Notes: generated from the letters alone by a model not told the origin. Counted from the first letter of the stretch, positions 37,291 to 45,945 are shown. The stretch: DNA of 64,000 nucleotides from Edaphobacter modestus (GCF_004217555.1 NZ_SHKW01000001.1:3906001-3970000), one strand, 5' to 3'. Program-made: numbers and translations.

Positions 37291-38349
37291 ATGAAGTCCA
37301 GCAAGAAGAATCAGATGGGCGCAGTTTTGTTCGGCATAGCCGTGGTTATCCTTGTCTGGCACTCCAAGATCCCATCCGAAGCGGATGCAGTGATGGCGGC
37401 ATCGAAGCTGGCGGCGGTGGGATCGGGAGTGGCCGGTGCTGCCGGTCCCAACTCGGGCTCGGGTCCGCATATCGCCGGTTGCCCGGTATTTCCTGCGGAT
37501 AGTGTCTGGAACACGCCGATCGACACCCTCAAGAAGGACAAGCATTCGGAGGATTACATCCAGCGGATGGGGCCGGCCCTTGTGTTGCACCCCAACTTTG
37601 GTTCAGACCCGACGAACGGTATTCCCATCACGATCATCAAGCCGGGCCGGCCACGGATTCCCATCACATTCATGTATGGAGAAGAGAGCGATTCGGGACA
37701 CTACCCTACCCCCGAAGGCGCGCTGGTGGAGGGTGGATGGAACTCTCCGGAGGATTCGGACCGGCACGTCATCATGGTGGACGAGGGGCGCTGCATGCTG
37801 ACGGAGGTGGGCGGCATGGTGAAGCAAAAGGACGGAAGCTGGGGCGGCGGTGCGGGCATCAAGATGGACCTGACCAGCAATGCGCTCCGCGCGCCGGACA
37901 AGACCTCGACCGACGCCGCCGGGCTGGCAGTTCTCCCCGGCCTTCTGCGGTATGACGAGGTGGCAGCCGGCGAGGTCAAGCACGCGATTCGATTTACGAC
38001 TCCCAAGACGCAGAGGCTCTATGTCTGGCCGGCGCGGCACTTTGCTTCGAGGATTACAGACCCGACCTATCCCCCGATGGGCCAGCGCTTCCGCCTGCGG
38101 GCCGACTACGACATCTCCAGGTTTTCGAAGGAGAACCAGGTCATCCTGAAGGGGTTTAAAAAGTACGGCATGATCCTTTCGGACAATGGAGGCCCGTGGT
38201 TTATCATCGGCGAACCGGACAAGCGCTGGAGCGACAACGACCTGGCGCGGTTGAAGACCCTGAAGGGTGAGGACTTCGAGGCAGTCGACGAATCGGATTG
38301 GCAGATGCTTGCCGACTCGGGACGCGTGGACCCGGTGGCGCTGCGCTAG
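37291..38349 (+). CDS. Exported or membrane-anchored protein of unknown function (352 aa)
   Basis: I do not recognise a family. A basic N-terminus and one hydrophobic segment (GAVLFGIAVVILVW, residues 10-23) suggest an inner-membrane anchor or signal. A glycine/alanine-rich linker follows, then a compact domain from about residue 60 (CPVFPADSVWNTPIDTL) with conserved-looking motifs VIMVDEGRCMLTEVGG, GLLRYDEVAAGEVKHAIRFT, WPARHFAS, PPMGQRFRLRADYDIS and LSDNGGPWFIIGEPDKRW. The density of invariant-looking Gly, Trp and Arg residues suggests an enzyme or carbohydrate-binding fold. The ATG follows GGAGGGTGA. The gene is divergent from the FAD oxidoreductase gene and stands 39 bases before a small cysteine-containing protein gene. 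Confidence 0.8.
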   Translation: MKSSKKNQMGAVLFGIAVVILVWHSKIPSEADAVMAASKLAAVGSGVAGAAGPNSGSGPHIAGCPVFPADSVWNTPIDTLKKDKHSEDYIQRMGPALVLHPNFGSDPTNGIPITIIKPGRPRIPITFMYGEESDSGHYPTPEGALVEGGWNSPEDSDRHVIMVDEGRCMLTEVGGMVKQKDGSWGGGAGIKMDLTSNALRAPDKTSTDAAGLAVLPGLLRYDEVAAGEVKHAIRFTTPKTQRLYVWPARHFASRITDPTYPPMGQRFRLRADYDISRFSKENQVILKGFKKYGMILSDNGGPWFIIGEPDKRWSDNDLARLKTLKGEDFEAVDESDWQMLADSGRVDPVALR

Positions 38350-38388
38350 TGCAGTGCGAGAAAATGTTCTTAGCGGTGGAGAGTAAAG

Positions 38389-38652
38389 ATGGCTTACAGC
38401 GAAAGTTACGCGTGTGATGTGTGTGGGAAGAAGAAGGAATCGGATGGGTGGTGGCTGGCGTGGGTGGATTGTTTCCCGGGCCAGAAGCCGGAGGAAGATC
38501 AGCCTCTGATAAAGCTGACGCGATGGCAGACGTATCATGCACACTCGGACGGAGTGAAGCATCTATGCGGGGCCAGATGCGCGGGGACCATGATGGATCG
38601 GTGGATGATGGAGCAGCACGCCGATCCGGACGCCCATTGTCAGACAGCGTAG
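38389..38652 (+). CDS. Small zinc-ribbon-like protein of unknown function (87 aa)
   Basis: A soluble 87-residue protein with a CDVCGKKK pair near residue 9 and HLCGARC near residue 59, which could together bind a zinc ion. Tryptophan-rich segment DGWWLAWVDCF and a basic-acidic tail are also visible. I know no function. The ATG is preceded by GGAGAG. It lies 39 bases after the 352-residue protein gene, in the same direction, and is followed by a terminator, so the two genes probably form one transcription unit. Confidence 0.72.
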   Translation: MAYSESYACDVCGKKKESDGWWLAWVDCFPGQKPEEDQPLIKLTRWQTYHAHSDGVKHLCGARCAGTMMDRWMMEQHADPDAHCQTA

Positions 38653-38700
38653 CAGGCCACTCGAAGCGCGAGATACGTTCGAGATTCATTGATTAGCGGA

Positions 38701-38735
38701 AACGCTCCGACCCCTAAGAGGGGGATCGGGGCGTT
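38701..38735. terminator. Bidirectional terminator between convergent genes
   Basis: AACGCTCCGACCCC (38701-38714) pairs with GGGGATCGGGGCGTT (38721-38735): AACGC/GCGTT, T-G, CCGA/TCGG, a one-base bulge and CCCC/GGGG around a 6-base loop. It lies between the stop codons at 38652 (plus) and 38756 (minus). There is only a short T run, so function is inferred from position and stem length. Confidence 0.65.
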
Positions 38736-38755
38736 GCATTGCGACAGGGGATCGG

Positions 38756-39709
38756 TTACCGGGGCGGGTTCGCTACAGGTGGTTGCTGCTGGTTTTTGTC
38801 CGGCTGCGCAGCTTTATCCTTGTCGTCCTCGGGGGCGCGGTTGTTGGTGATGTCCTCCCCGTTGTAGATGATGCGGCTGGTGGCACGGAACTGCTTATAG
38901 TCGGTGTAGCGGACGATGTTGCGCATGTGAACGTCCTGCCGCGCCGCGCCGTTTGAGGCAGGGAAGTGCAGGGTGCCTTCGGCCTTCGTGTAGGTCGGGA
39001 ACCAGTACTTGCCGTCGATCTGCTCGTAGTAGGTGGTGAAGGGCGGCTGAAGGTCCTCATGGCCCTTTCGCATATCCTGCGGGACCGTCTGTCCGTTGAT
39101 GAGGACGATCTGGTAATCCTGCTGGTCGACCCAGACCTTGCCCTGGAAGTAGCGTTTTCCCTTTTCGAGGGTCTTGGGACCGGCCTCGAAGACGTAGGTG
39201 TCGAGCTCGTCGACCTTCTGGCGACCGAGGTACTTGATGTCGTACTGGGGCATCTCCTCGGCGGTGAGCACGAAGGGGAGGCGATGCTCGATCTCTTCGA
39301 AGTCTGCCGGGGTCATCAGGACACGCTGGAGGGAGTTCTGAGGAGCGAAGACGACGCGCTCGGCGCGGCGGCCCTGCTTGTCAAAGGTGATATCGGTGAC
39401 CTGCTGGTATTCGCCGTCGGGCCTGCCGGTGTCCTCCGAGAGGGTCTGGACCTTCACGGACTGACGAAAGATGTAGTTCTGCCTGGCCTGGTTGAATTGG
39501 CTTTCACGTTCGCCGAACTTCTTGATGATCTCGTCGACGGTGATTCCCGAGGGGGGTGCGGGGTCGAGCGGGCCGAAGCCCTGGTCTTCTGCGGCGTAGA
39601 CAGTAGTGTTCCAATTTGGGACAAACCCGAAGACCCGCGTGCAATTCACCGATACGGGAATGAGAGACGCTGCGAGAATGCTGACGGAGATCGCTGAGGC
39701 GGGCTTCAT
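38756..39709 (-). CDS. Exported protein, LolA/outer-membrane lipoprotein-sorting-like
   Basis: A 317-residue exported protein with a signal peptide near the start (KPASAISVSILAASLIPVSV). The body (about 55-275) has the long beta-strand pattern of LolA/LolB-like folds: YIFRQSVKVQTL, QQVTDITFDKQGRRAERVVF, KVWVDQQDYQIVLINGQTV and GKYWFPTYTKAEGTLHFP. Such proteins occur widely in Acidobacteriota as outer-membrane lipoprotein-sorting-like proteins of unknown role. The C-terminal 35 residues are charged, proline/glutamine-rich and probably disordered. I am unsure about the exact function. It is divergent from the next gene. Confidence 0.7.
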   Translation of the reverse strand: MKPASAISVSILAASLIPVSVNCTRVFGFVPNWNTTVYAAEDQGFGPLDPAPPSGITVDEIIKKFGERESQFNQARQNYIFRQSVKVQTLSEDTGRPDGEYQQVTDITFDKQGRRAERVVFAPQNSLQRVLMTPADFEEIEHRLPFVLTAEEMPQYDIKYLGRQKVDELDTYVFEAGPKTLEKGKRYFQGKVWVDQQDYQIVLINGQTVPQDMRKGHEDLQPPFTTYYEQIDGKYWFPTYTKAEGTLHFPASNGAARQDVHMRNIVRYTDYKQFRATSRIIYNGEDITNNRAPEDDKDKAAQPDKNQQQPPVANPPR

Positions 39710-39800
39710 CGAATCGGTTGCTCCATGCGGGAGAACGGCGGCTTCAAGATTACAGGTCGTCTCCTTATACAGGATAGACGCGACAAGCGGAGGTTAGTTG

Positions 39801-40562
39801 ATGCTGACAGCGTTGCACGAAATTTGGCCGCGTTTGGCATACGGAACCGTAATACTGGGGCTGGCGGGTGCGCTGGGGGTAACCTGGTCGCGGCTGTGGG
39901 CTGTCCGAGCGGAGCGAGACCGGGAGCGCCGCGGACGCGAAGAGATGGAGGCGTACACCCGTCTGGACGTAAGAATGATGCGCAACAGTGACTTAGCGAT
40001 GCTGGGACGACGAGTCTGCGGGGTGATCGCTGCCAGAAGCGCCTTCCGCCGTGTCGCGCTTCTCGCCCGCGACGGTGAGGGCCCCCTGTACATTGCGGCC
40101 AGCGAAGGCTTGGATAGCGCGACGGTCGGGATGGTCGAGCGATGGCTGGGACGAATGAGGGAAGAGGAGCGCATCCGTGGGGGGCGGTGGGGCGAGGGAG
40201 TTCGGATCGGAGCCGGCAGCATGGTGATCTCCCTCGGCAGTGACGAACGTGGGAGCAACAGTCGAGCCATTCTTGTGCCGGTAACGACGACAGGCGAGCA
40301 TATGGCCGGAGCCCTGCTGGTATGTGCCGACAGCGTCATGCAGGTTCGGCGGCGCATGGCGGATGAGACAGTTGCGGGACTGGAAGCACTTGCGGCGAAG
40401 CTGGGCCGCGCGATGGAGAGTACTGAGTCGAGCGATCGTTCTCGCCGTGTCGAGAGATTGGCGGGAAAGCTTGTATCTTCGCGGAGCTACCCGCTGAAGG
40501 TGGTTGCGGCGAACGCAACGCGTCTCCGGAATGGTGCCGCTGCTCCTGCCCGGATGGGATAA
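39801..40562 (+). CDS. Membrane-anchored GAF-like protein of unknown function (253 aa)
   Basis: A 253-residue protein with one N-terminal membrane helix (YGTVILGLAGALGVTWSRLW), an arginine/glutamate-rich coiled segment (RAERDRERRGREEMEAYTR) and a domain (about 60-205) that resembles a GAF fold: VCGVIAARSAFRRVALLARD, ILVPVTTTGEHMAGALLVCAD. No kinase, cyclase or other output domain follows. The ATG at 39801 follows GGAGG at 7 bases; a TTG one codon earlier is possible. Function unknown; it could be a signalling accessory protein. Confidence 0.68.
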   Translation: MLTALHEIWPRLAYGTVILGLAGALGVTWSRLWAVRAERDRERRGREEMEAYTRLDVRMMRNSDLAMLGRRVCGVIAARSAFRRVALLARDGEGPLYIAASEGLDSATVGMVERWLGRMREEERIRGGRWGEGVRIGAGSMVISLGSDERGSNSRAILVPVTTTGEHMAGALLVCADSVMQVRRRMADETVAGLEALAAKLGRAMESTESSDRSRRVERLAGKLVSSRSYPLKVVAANATRLRNGAAAPARMG

Positions 40563-40698
40563 CCCAACGGGAGTGATCGCGTGAAGCGGGGAGACGAAGT
40601 GGTGGCCGCGCGCGGGTACCTGCCGTGGTCCTGATGACTCTCGCGGTGTGTAGCACGCGGTGTCCTCCGTTATAGACTGGCGCGGGAGTCACCGTGCA

Positions 40699-43038
40699 AT
40701 GAAGATTCTGGCAGGGGCATGGATCGGGCTGATCGCCGGAACCGCAGCGTTGGCGCAGGTGGAGGGTCCGGGCCGTGCAGGGGCTGCAAAGAGGATGCCG
40801 GGGAGTATAACCGTGGAGCAGGACACGGCCGAAGGTTCCATGCGAAGGCCGATGACCTTCGCCGATCTGCAAAGAATGAAACGGCTGAGCGACCCGCAGA
40901 TCTCGCCTTCCGGTAAATGGGTGATGTTCTCTTCGGTGGCCGTGGATCTGACCGCGAATACGAAGCTCTCGCATCTGTGGGTTGTGCCGATGGGCGGCGG
41001 ACGCGAACAGCAGGTGACCTTCTGGAAGGAAGGCGAGAGCAATGGAAGATTCTCCCCGGATGGGAAACATGTTTCCTTCGTCTCAGTAGATGGTGGAGCG
41101 TCTTCGCAGATATATGTAGCCGATTGGAATGATGCCGATGGAAGAATGGGAAACCCGAGGCAACTGACGCATGTGAGCACGGAGGCGGATGGCGCAGTAT
41201 GGTCGCCGGATTCGAAGCGAATGCTGTTTGTGTCCCGGGTGTATCCCGAGTGCAGCGACGAGGAGACCTGGCTGGACGAGGAGAACTGCGATCGTCGAAG
41301 AGATGAGGCTGCGGCGAAGAGCAAGGTGAAGGCGATGACCTTCGACCACCTGCTGTACCGGCACTGGAACTCATACGTCGGACCCAGGCGAAGCCATGTG
41401 CTGGTCGTCAGTGCCACGGATGGGAATGCGGTGCGCGATCTTACTCCGAGGCGATGGATCGGGGATGCAGAGGCGCCGGTGTTCTCGCTCGGCGGACCGG
41501 TGGGATACGCATGGGCGCCCGACTCCCACGAGATCGCCTTTGTGACGAACCTCGATGCGGTTCGGGCGGCGAGCACGAACAACGACATCTTCACCCTGCG
41601 TCTCGATGAGGCGGGGGAACGGCCCGTGAAGATCTCGACCTCGCAGGGGAGCGACGACGCGCCAGCTTACTCGCAGGATGGAAGGTGGTTGGCGTTTCGT
41701 TCGCAGGCTCGCGCGGGATATGAGAGTGACCGGTTCCGGCTGGTGGTGTTTGATCGGCACGCAGGTTTGAGTGCCGCAGCGCAGCCGGACGGCGAAGTAG
41801 CTGCCGGGACGCGTACGGCGAAGTCTCAGCTCCGCCGGCCCACCGCGCAAGTGGAGGGGCCTCTCAAAGACCTGCTGCCCCGCTCCGACCATTGGATCAA
41901 TGAGTTTGCGTGGGCTCCGGATTCGAAGACCATCTACTTCGTAAGCGAAGAGATGGGCGAGGCGAACGTGATGTCGGTGGGGGTAGACCTGCCGGAGGCG
42001 ACTGCGATTGCGAACAGGGCAGAGTACGGTGAGTTGCAGGTGGCGAAGGATGGCCGGATGATCGTGACCTCGATGATGACGGTCCGGACTCCGGCGGCGA
42101 TCTCGGTGATTCCGCTGGATGCGGAGGGGCGCGGCGGAGCCCCGGTGGTTCGGCTGACGCACGGGAACGACGCTGTGCTGAATCAGCTCGATCTTCCTCA
42201 CATGGAGAGCTTCATGTTTCCGGGCGCGGAGAATACGACGGTGCAGGGTTTTTTGCTGCGGCCGCCGGGTTTCGACGAGGGAAATAAGTATCCGGTGAAG
42301 TTCCTCATCCACGGCGGTCCGCAGGAAGCGTGGGGAGATGCATGGAGCTATCGCTGGAATCCCGAGTTGATGGCGGCGAGCGGATACGTGGTGGTGATGA
42401 TCAATCCGCGCGGGTCGACGGGGTACGGGCAGGCGTTCATCGATGGCGTGAATGGTGACTGGGGAGGCAAGGCGTATGTCGACCTGATGAAGGGCATGGA
42501 CTACGTCGAGCAGCATTACAGCTTCGTCGATAAGACGCGGGAGTGCGCGCTGGGCGGAAGCTATGGCGGCTTTATGACGAACTGGATTCTTACGCACACG
42601 ACACGCTTTGCCTGCATCGTGACGCACGATGGAATGTTCAATCCACAGAGCGCCTATGGCACAACCGAAGAACTGTGGTTCAACGAATGGGAGTTTCGCT
42701 CGCCTGGAGACATGGAGCCGGGACAGCCGTGGAGATACTCGGAAAAGCCCGTGGCGATGGACCCGTTCAGAAAGTGGTCGCCGCTGCTCTCGATAAAAAA
42801 TGCGAAGACTCCGACGCTGGTGATTCATGGACAGCTTGACTACAGGCTGGACGTGAGCGAGGGCCTTCAGTTGTTCACCGCGTTGCAGCAGCTCCATGTA
42901 CCGTCGCGGATGCTTTACTTCCCCGATGAAGGACACTGGGTGCTGAAGCCGCAGAACTCTCAGCGCTGGTATGAGGAAGTAGGAGAGTGGTGCGACCGGT
43001 GGACGCGGTCGAACACCTATTCGGGGTCGATGCAGTAA
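40699..43038 (+). CDS. S9 family peptidase (dipeptidyl/acylaminoacyl peptidase type), exported
   Basis: A 779-residue serine peptidase. A signal peptide (MKILAGAWIGLIAGTAALAQ) begins at ATG 40699, behind GGGAG. A beta-propeller domain (about 55-500) with repeats such as WSPDSKRMLFVSR and WAPDSHEIAFVTN precedes the alpha/beta-hydrolase domain (about 510-779). The catalytic triad is visible: serine in LGGSYGGFMTNW, aspartate in IHGQLDYRLDVSEGL and histidine in PDEGHWVLKPQNSQRW. The family cleaves short peptides after N-terminal residues; here it would act outside the cytoplasm in peptide feeding. Its TAA overlaps the recX start (TAATG). Confidence 0.92.
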   Translation: MKILAGAWIGLIAGTAALAQVEGPGRAGAAKRMPGSITVEQDTAEGSMRRPMTFADLQRMKRLSDPQISPSGKWVMFSSVAVDLTANTKLSHLWVVPMGGGREQQVTFWKEGESNGRFSPDGKHVSFVSVDGGASSQIYVADWNDADGRMGNPRQLTHVSTEADGAVWSPDSKRMLFVSRVYPECSDEETWLDEENCDRRRDEAAAKSKVKAMTFDHLLYRHWNSYVGPRRSHVLVVSATDGNAVRDLTPRRWIGDAEAPVFSLGGPVGYAWAPDSHEIAFVTNLDAVRAASTNNDIFTLRLDEAGERPVKISTSQGSDDAPAYSQDGRWLAFRSQARAGYESDRFRLVVFDRHAGLSAAAQPDGEVAAGTRTAKSQLRRPTAQVEGPLKDLLPRSDHWINEFAWAPDSKTIYFVSEEMGEANVMSVGVDLPEATAIANRAEYGELQVAKDGRMIVTSMMTVRTPAAISVIPLDAEGRGGAPVVRLTHGNDAVLNQLDLPHMESFMFPGAENTTVQGFLLRPPGFDEGNKYPVKFLIHGGPQEAWGDAWSYRWNPELMAASGYVVVMINPRGSTGYGQAFIDGVNGDWGGKAYVDLMKGMDYVEQHYSFVDKTRECALGGSYGGFMTNWILTHTTRFACIVTHDGMFNPQSAYGTTEELWFNEWEFRSPGDMEPGQPWRYSEKPVAMDPFRKWSPLLSIKNAKTPTLVIHGQLDYRLDVSEGLQLFTALQQLHVPSRMLYFPDEGHWVLKPQNSQRWYEEVGEWCDRWTRSNTYSGSMQ

Positions 43039-43586
43039 TGGCGTTTGCAAGGCCTAAGAAAAGAGAGCCGCTCAGCGAGACGGCGCTGTTTGACTACGCG
43101 GTCGGTGCCTTGGCGCGGAAGATGCGCACTGTGCGCGATCTGAAGCGGTTGATGCGGATGCGAGCCGAAGAGGGCGAGGCAGGCGAGCGCGCGATGGATC
43201 ACGTTGTGGCGCGGCTGAAGGATCTCAACTATCTGAGCGACACCCGCTTCGCCGCCGATTACACGCGGCTGCGCAAGGAGAACGAGAAGTTTGGACGAAG
43301 GCGTGTGCAGCAGGACCTAGCGCAGAAGGGCATTCACAAAGAGCTGATCGCTTCGACCCTGGCCAAGGCGTACGACGACGTGGATGAGGTTGCGCTGGCG
43401 CGTGAGTATGTTGCGCGGAAGCGGATGAAGCAGCCGGCGGGGGAAGAGGCAAAGAAGCAGGCCGCTCGTGTCATGGGCAGGCTGATGCGTGCGGGGTTTT
43501 CTGCCAGCGCGATCTTTAAACTTCTGCGCGAGTGGAACGTCGATGTGGACGAGGCGGAAGAGCTCTCGATTGAGGACGAAGCCTAG
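43038..43586 (+). CDS. recX: Regulatory protein RecX
   Basis: A 182-residue all-helical protein that inhibits or modulates RecA filaments. The RecX repeats are visible: DYAVGALARKMRTVRDLKR, VVARLKDLNYLSDTRFAADY, KFGRRRVQQDLAQKGI and AARVMGRLMRAGFSASAIF. The ATG at 43038 overlaps the stop of the S9 peptidase gene by one base, so it appears to be read from that gene's mRNA. recA is not in the window. Coupling of recX to a secreted peptidase gene is unusual but probably reflects genome compaction. Confidence 0.9.
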   Translation: MAFARPKKREPLSETALFDYAVGALARKMRTVRDLKRLMRMRAEEGEAGERAMDHVVARLKDLNYLSDTRFAADYTRLRKENEKFGRRRVQQDLAQKGIHKELIASTLAKAYDDVDEVALAREYVARKRMKQPAGEEAKKQAARVMGRLMRAGFSASAIFKLLREWNVDVDEAEELSIEDEA

Positions 43587-43664
43587 CGGAAGCCGCTGTT
43601 CGTCCCAGAAAAAGTGGAATTTTTAGAGAACGAGTGAGTGAGAGGTTCCTTTTCTCGATTTTCA

Positions 43665-43681
43665 TGTATACAGTGTAGACA
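43665..43681. promoter_or_regulatory. Operator-like palindrome and -10 overlapping the tetR start
   Basis: TGTATACAGTGTAGACA is a near-perfect palindrome: it matches its own reverse complement at 14 of 17 positions (one mismatched pair plus the centre). TetR-type repressors often bind such sites in front of their own genes. Its last base is the A of the ATG at 43681. TATACA within it (43667-43672) is a good -10 hexamer 8 bases before the ATG, and no SD is present, so transcription probably starts at the start codon and the repressor would block it directly. Confidence 0.65.
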
Positions 43682-44265
43682 TGACTGCGAAGAAATCGAC
43701 GTCGGAGAAGATGGCCGTCGCAGCGCGCCGCCTGCTGGATCGAGAGGGAGTCGAGGCCGTCACCATGCGACGGGTCGCCGGCGAGGTTGGAGTTACGGCA
43801 ATGTCGGTCTATCGCCACTATCCCAATCGGGCGGGACTGTTGAACGCTCTCGCCGATGAGGGATTCGCCGATCTTGCAGGAAGGCTGCATGGCGCGAAGC
43901 TCTCCGGAGGAACGGAGAAGAGGCTCGAGAAGCTGATGAATATCTTTCTCGACCACGCGCTCGAGAATCCTCGCTTGTTCGAGCTGATGTTTCTGGAGCC
44001 ACGGGAAGGCGCGCGTCAGTTTCCGCAGGACTTCAGGGCGGGGCGATCTCCTACTGCCAACCCGACTGCGGAGGTGTTGAAAGAGGGTATGGCTGCGGGG
44101 GTCCTGCGTGAAGACGATGTGTGGGAGATCGTCTTCGAGATGGGAGCGCTGCTGCAGGGCTTGATCATGCTCTATCTGGGCGGACGTATGGCAATGTCGC
44201 AGGCCGAGTTTCGAGATTTCTGTCGCAGGTCCTTCGAGAGGTACATGCATGGAATACGCAAATAA
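43681..44265 (+). CDS. TetR/AcrR family transcriptional regulator
   Basis: A 194-residue repressor. The N-terminal DNA-binding domain has the TetR helix-turn-helix: AARRLLDREGVEAVTMRRVA, then GEVGVTAMSVYRHYPNRAGL, LNALADEGF. The C-terminal ligand-binding part (about 70-190) is helical and carries FLDHALENPRLFELMFLEPR. The ligand is unknown. It is preceded by a self-operator-like palindrome. Its 3' end overlaps the start of the Lnt-like gene by 17 bases, so the regulator and that membrane enzyme form one operon and it probably controls it. Confidence 0.93.
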   Translation: MTAKKSTSEKMAVAARRLLDREGVEAVTMRRVAGEVGVTAMSVYRHYPNRAGLLNALADEGFADLAGRLHGAKLSGGTEKRLEKLMNIFLDHALENPRLFELMFLEPREGARQFPQDFRAGRSPTANPTAEVLKEGMAAGVLREDDVWEIVFEMGALLQGLIMLYLGGRMAMSQAEFRDFCRRSFERYMHGIRK

Positions 44266-45685
44266 ATACAGGTTGGCAGGTATCGAGACGCTCGCGGTTG
44301 CCTGCACGGTGGTGCTGCTCTGGTTCGGGAATGGCCTGAATCCCGTGTGGCCGTTGATGTGGTTCGCGATGGCGCCCGTGTTGTGGTTCGCGCTGCGCGC
44401 CCCGTGGTGGAGTGCGGCCCTGGGAGCGGCACTCTCGATGATGGTGGCCGGCCTGAACATGTTTCATTACTTTCATGGCGTCCTGAGAGCTCCTATCTCA
44501 GTGTGGGTCGCGGTGTATTTGATGGCAGGCGCGTTCTTCGCGCTGGGAGTGCTGTTGTTTCGCGCACTTTTCCTCCGTGGTGCCGTGTGGAGCGGGCTGC
44601 TCGCATTGCCCGCAGTGTGGGTCTCCTTCGAGTACATCCGGAACCTGACGACGCCGCACGGAACAGCAGGAAGTCTCGCCTATTCGCAGCTGGGATTTCT
44701 GCCCTTCCTGCAGGTCGCATCGATTACAGGGCCATGGGGGATGAGCTTTCTTCTGGTGTTGTTCTCCTCTGCGTTTGCAATCGGAATCCACCTCTGGAAG
44801 AAACAGCGTTCTCTGGCCCTGCGCGTCATGGGCGCGACTGCGGGGGTGATTGTGGCGGTGCTGCTCTTCGGTGCGATTCGCCTTGCGCAGCCGCTGGGAA
44901 AGACAGTTCGGGTAGGGCTGATCGCATCGGATGCGCCGGGGTACCTGGGAGTGAGCGACGAAGGTGCGCCAACGGAACGATTGTTCCGCGATTACTCGAT
45001 CGAGGTGGAGAAACTTGCCGGGCAGGGAGCCCAGGCGGTTGTGTTGCCGGAGAAGCTGGGTGTGATTATCGATCCGAGTACGAAAAAGTCGGATGAGATC
45101 TTTCAGCCAGTTGCGAATAAAACGGGTGCGACGGTTGTGGTGGGTGCGGTACATGTAGCTGCTCCGTTTACGTACAACGAGGCGCGTGTGTATGCGCCGC
45201 AGACGGAAGTGGCGAGCTACGACAAGCACCATATGCTTCCGCCATTTGAGTCGAACCTGAAGCCCGGAACGACACTCACGGTATTGCCCAGGTCGAAGGA
45301 GATATGGGGTGTGACGATCTGTAAAGATATGGACTTCACGCGACTGTCGCGACGATATGGATTGGCGGGTGTGGGCATGTTACTGGTGCCAGCCTGGGAC
45401 TTCAGGATTGATCGCTCATGGCACGGGCATATTGCGGTAATGCGCGGCGTCGAGGATGGGTTCAGCGTTGCGCGCTCGGCTAAAACCGGCTACCTGACGG
45501 TGAGCGATAGTCGAGGGAGGATTATCGCGGAGGCACGAAGCGATTCGGCTCGCTTCGCTACGTTGCTGGCGGATGTCCCTGTGGAGCACCACAGTACGCT
45601 CTACCAGCTTCTGGGGGACTGGTTCGCGTGGCTCTCGCTTGCCCTGGTCGGCTTTGCGCTGGTGCGGCTGGTTCAGGTGAGCTAG
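44249..45685 (+). CDS. Lnt-like membrane amidohydrolase (apolipoprotein N-acyltransferase family)
   Basis: A 478-residue inner-membrane protein. The first half has about seven hydrophobic segments; the second half is a nitrilase-fold domain with the expected triad: Glu in VLPEKLGVIID, Lys in ASYDKHHMLPPFESNL and Cys in WGVTICKDMDFTRLSRRYG. This layout is that of apolipoprotein N-acyltransferase, which adds the third acyl chain to lipoproteins. The CKDMDF site differs from the usual C-Y/F-E context of canonical Lnt, and a TetR gene overlaps it, so it may be a specialised paralogue and not the housekeeping enzyme. Its stop codon overlaps that of a small convergent gene. Confidence 0.8.
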   Translation: MEYANKYRLAGIETLAVACTVVLLWFGNGLNPVWPLMWFAMAPVLWFALRAPWWSAALGAALSMMVAGLNMFHYFHGVLRAPISVWVAVYLMAGAFFALGVLLFRALFLRGAVWSGLLALPAVWVSFEYIRNLTTPHGTAGSLAYSQLGFLPFLQVASITGPWGMSFLLVLFSSAFAIGIHLWKKQRSLALRVMGATAGVIVAVLLFGAIRLAQPLGKTVRVGLIASDAPGYLGVSDEGAPTERLFRDYSIEVEKLAGQGAQAVVLPEKLGVIIDPSTKKSDEIFQPVANKTGATVVVGAVHVAAPFTYNEARVYAPQTEVASYDKHHMLPPFESNLKPGTTLTVLPRSKEIWGVTICKDMDFTRLSRRYGLAGVGMLLVPAWDFRIDRSWHGHIAVMRGVEDGFSVARSAKTGYLTVSDSRGRIIAEARSDSARFATLLADVPVEHHSTLYQLLGDWFAWLSLALVGFALVRLVQVS

Positions 45686-45873
45686 ATCGTCCGTAGAATG
45701 CGGCCCGGAAGAAAGAACAGAGCTGCGATAAGGTCGAATGTCCCTCCAACGACGATCCCCACCAGCCGGAAGGGCAGCAGCAGGAGCCAGATAAGCGGAT
45801 AAAGCAGAACGGCGATGATGGCCACGGGCCAGCAGGTGACGAGGAGCACGCAGAAGAGGAGCAGTTTGAGCAT
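45682..45873 (-). CDS. Small hydrophobic membrane protein (63 aa)
   Basis: A 63-residue protein almost entirely hydrophobic, starting MLKLLLFCVLLVTCWPVAII and ending PGRILRTI, with two predicted membrane segments (about 2-30 and 32-56). AGGAG with 6-base spacing precedes the ATG at 45873, which supports a real gene. I know no family. Its stop codon and that of the convergent Lnt-like gene share the sequence CTAG, with a 4-base overlap. It is divergent from the DUF429 gene. Confidence 0.7.
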   Translation of the reverse strand: MLKLLLFCVLLVTCWPVAIIAVLLYPLIWLLLLPFRLVGIVVGGTFDLIAALFFLPGRILRTI

Positions 45874-45945
45874 CGGTGGTTCTCTCCTGTTTTTGATATA
45901 CGCGAGCGCCCGCGGAAAGTTCCTCGCCGGTAGGATGATGATGGG

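Noticed and set aside
41371..43050. 559-codon open frame antisense to the S9 peptidase
   Set aside because: Arg/His-rich translation with no motif; the plus-strand protein has a complete catalytic triad.
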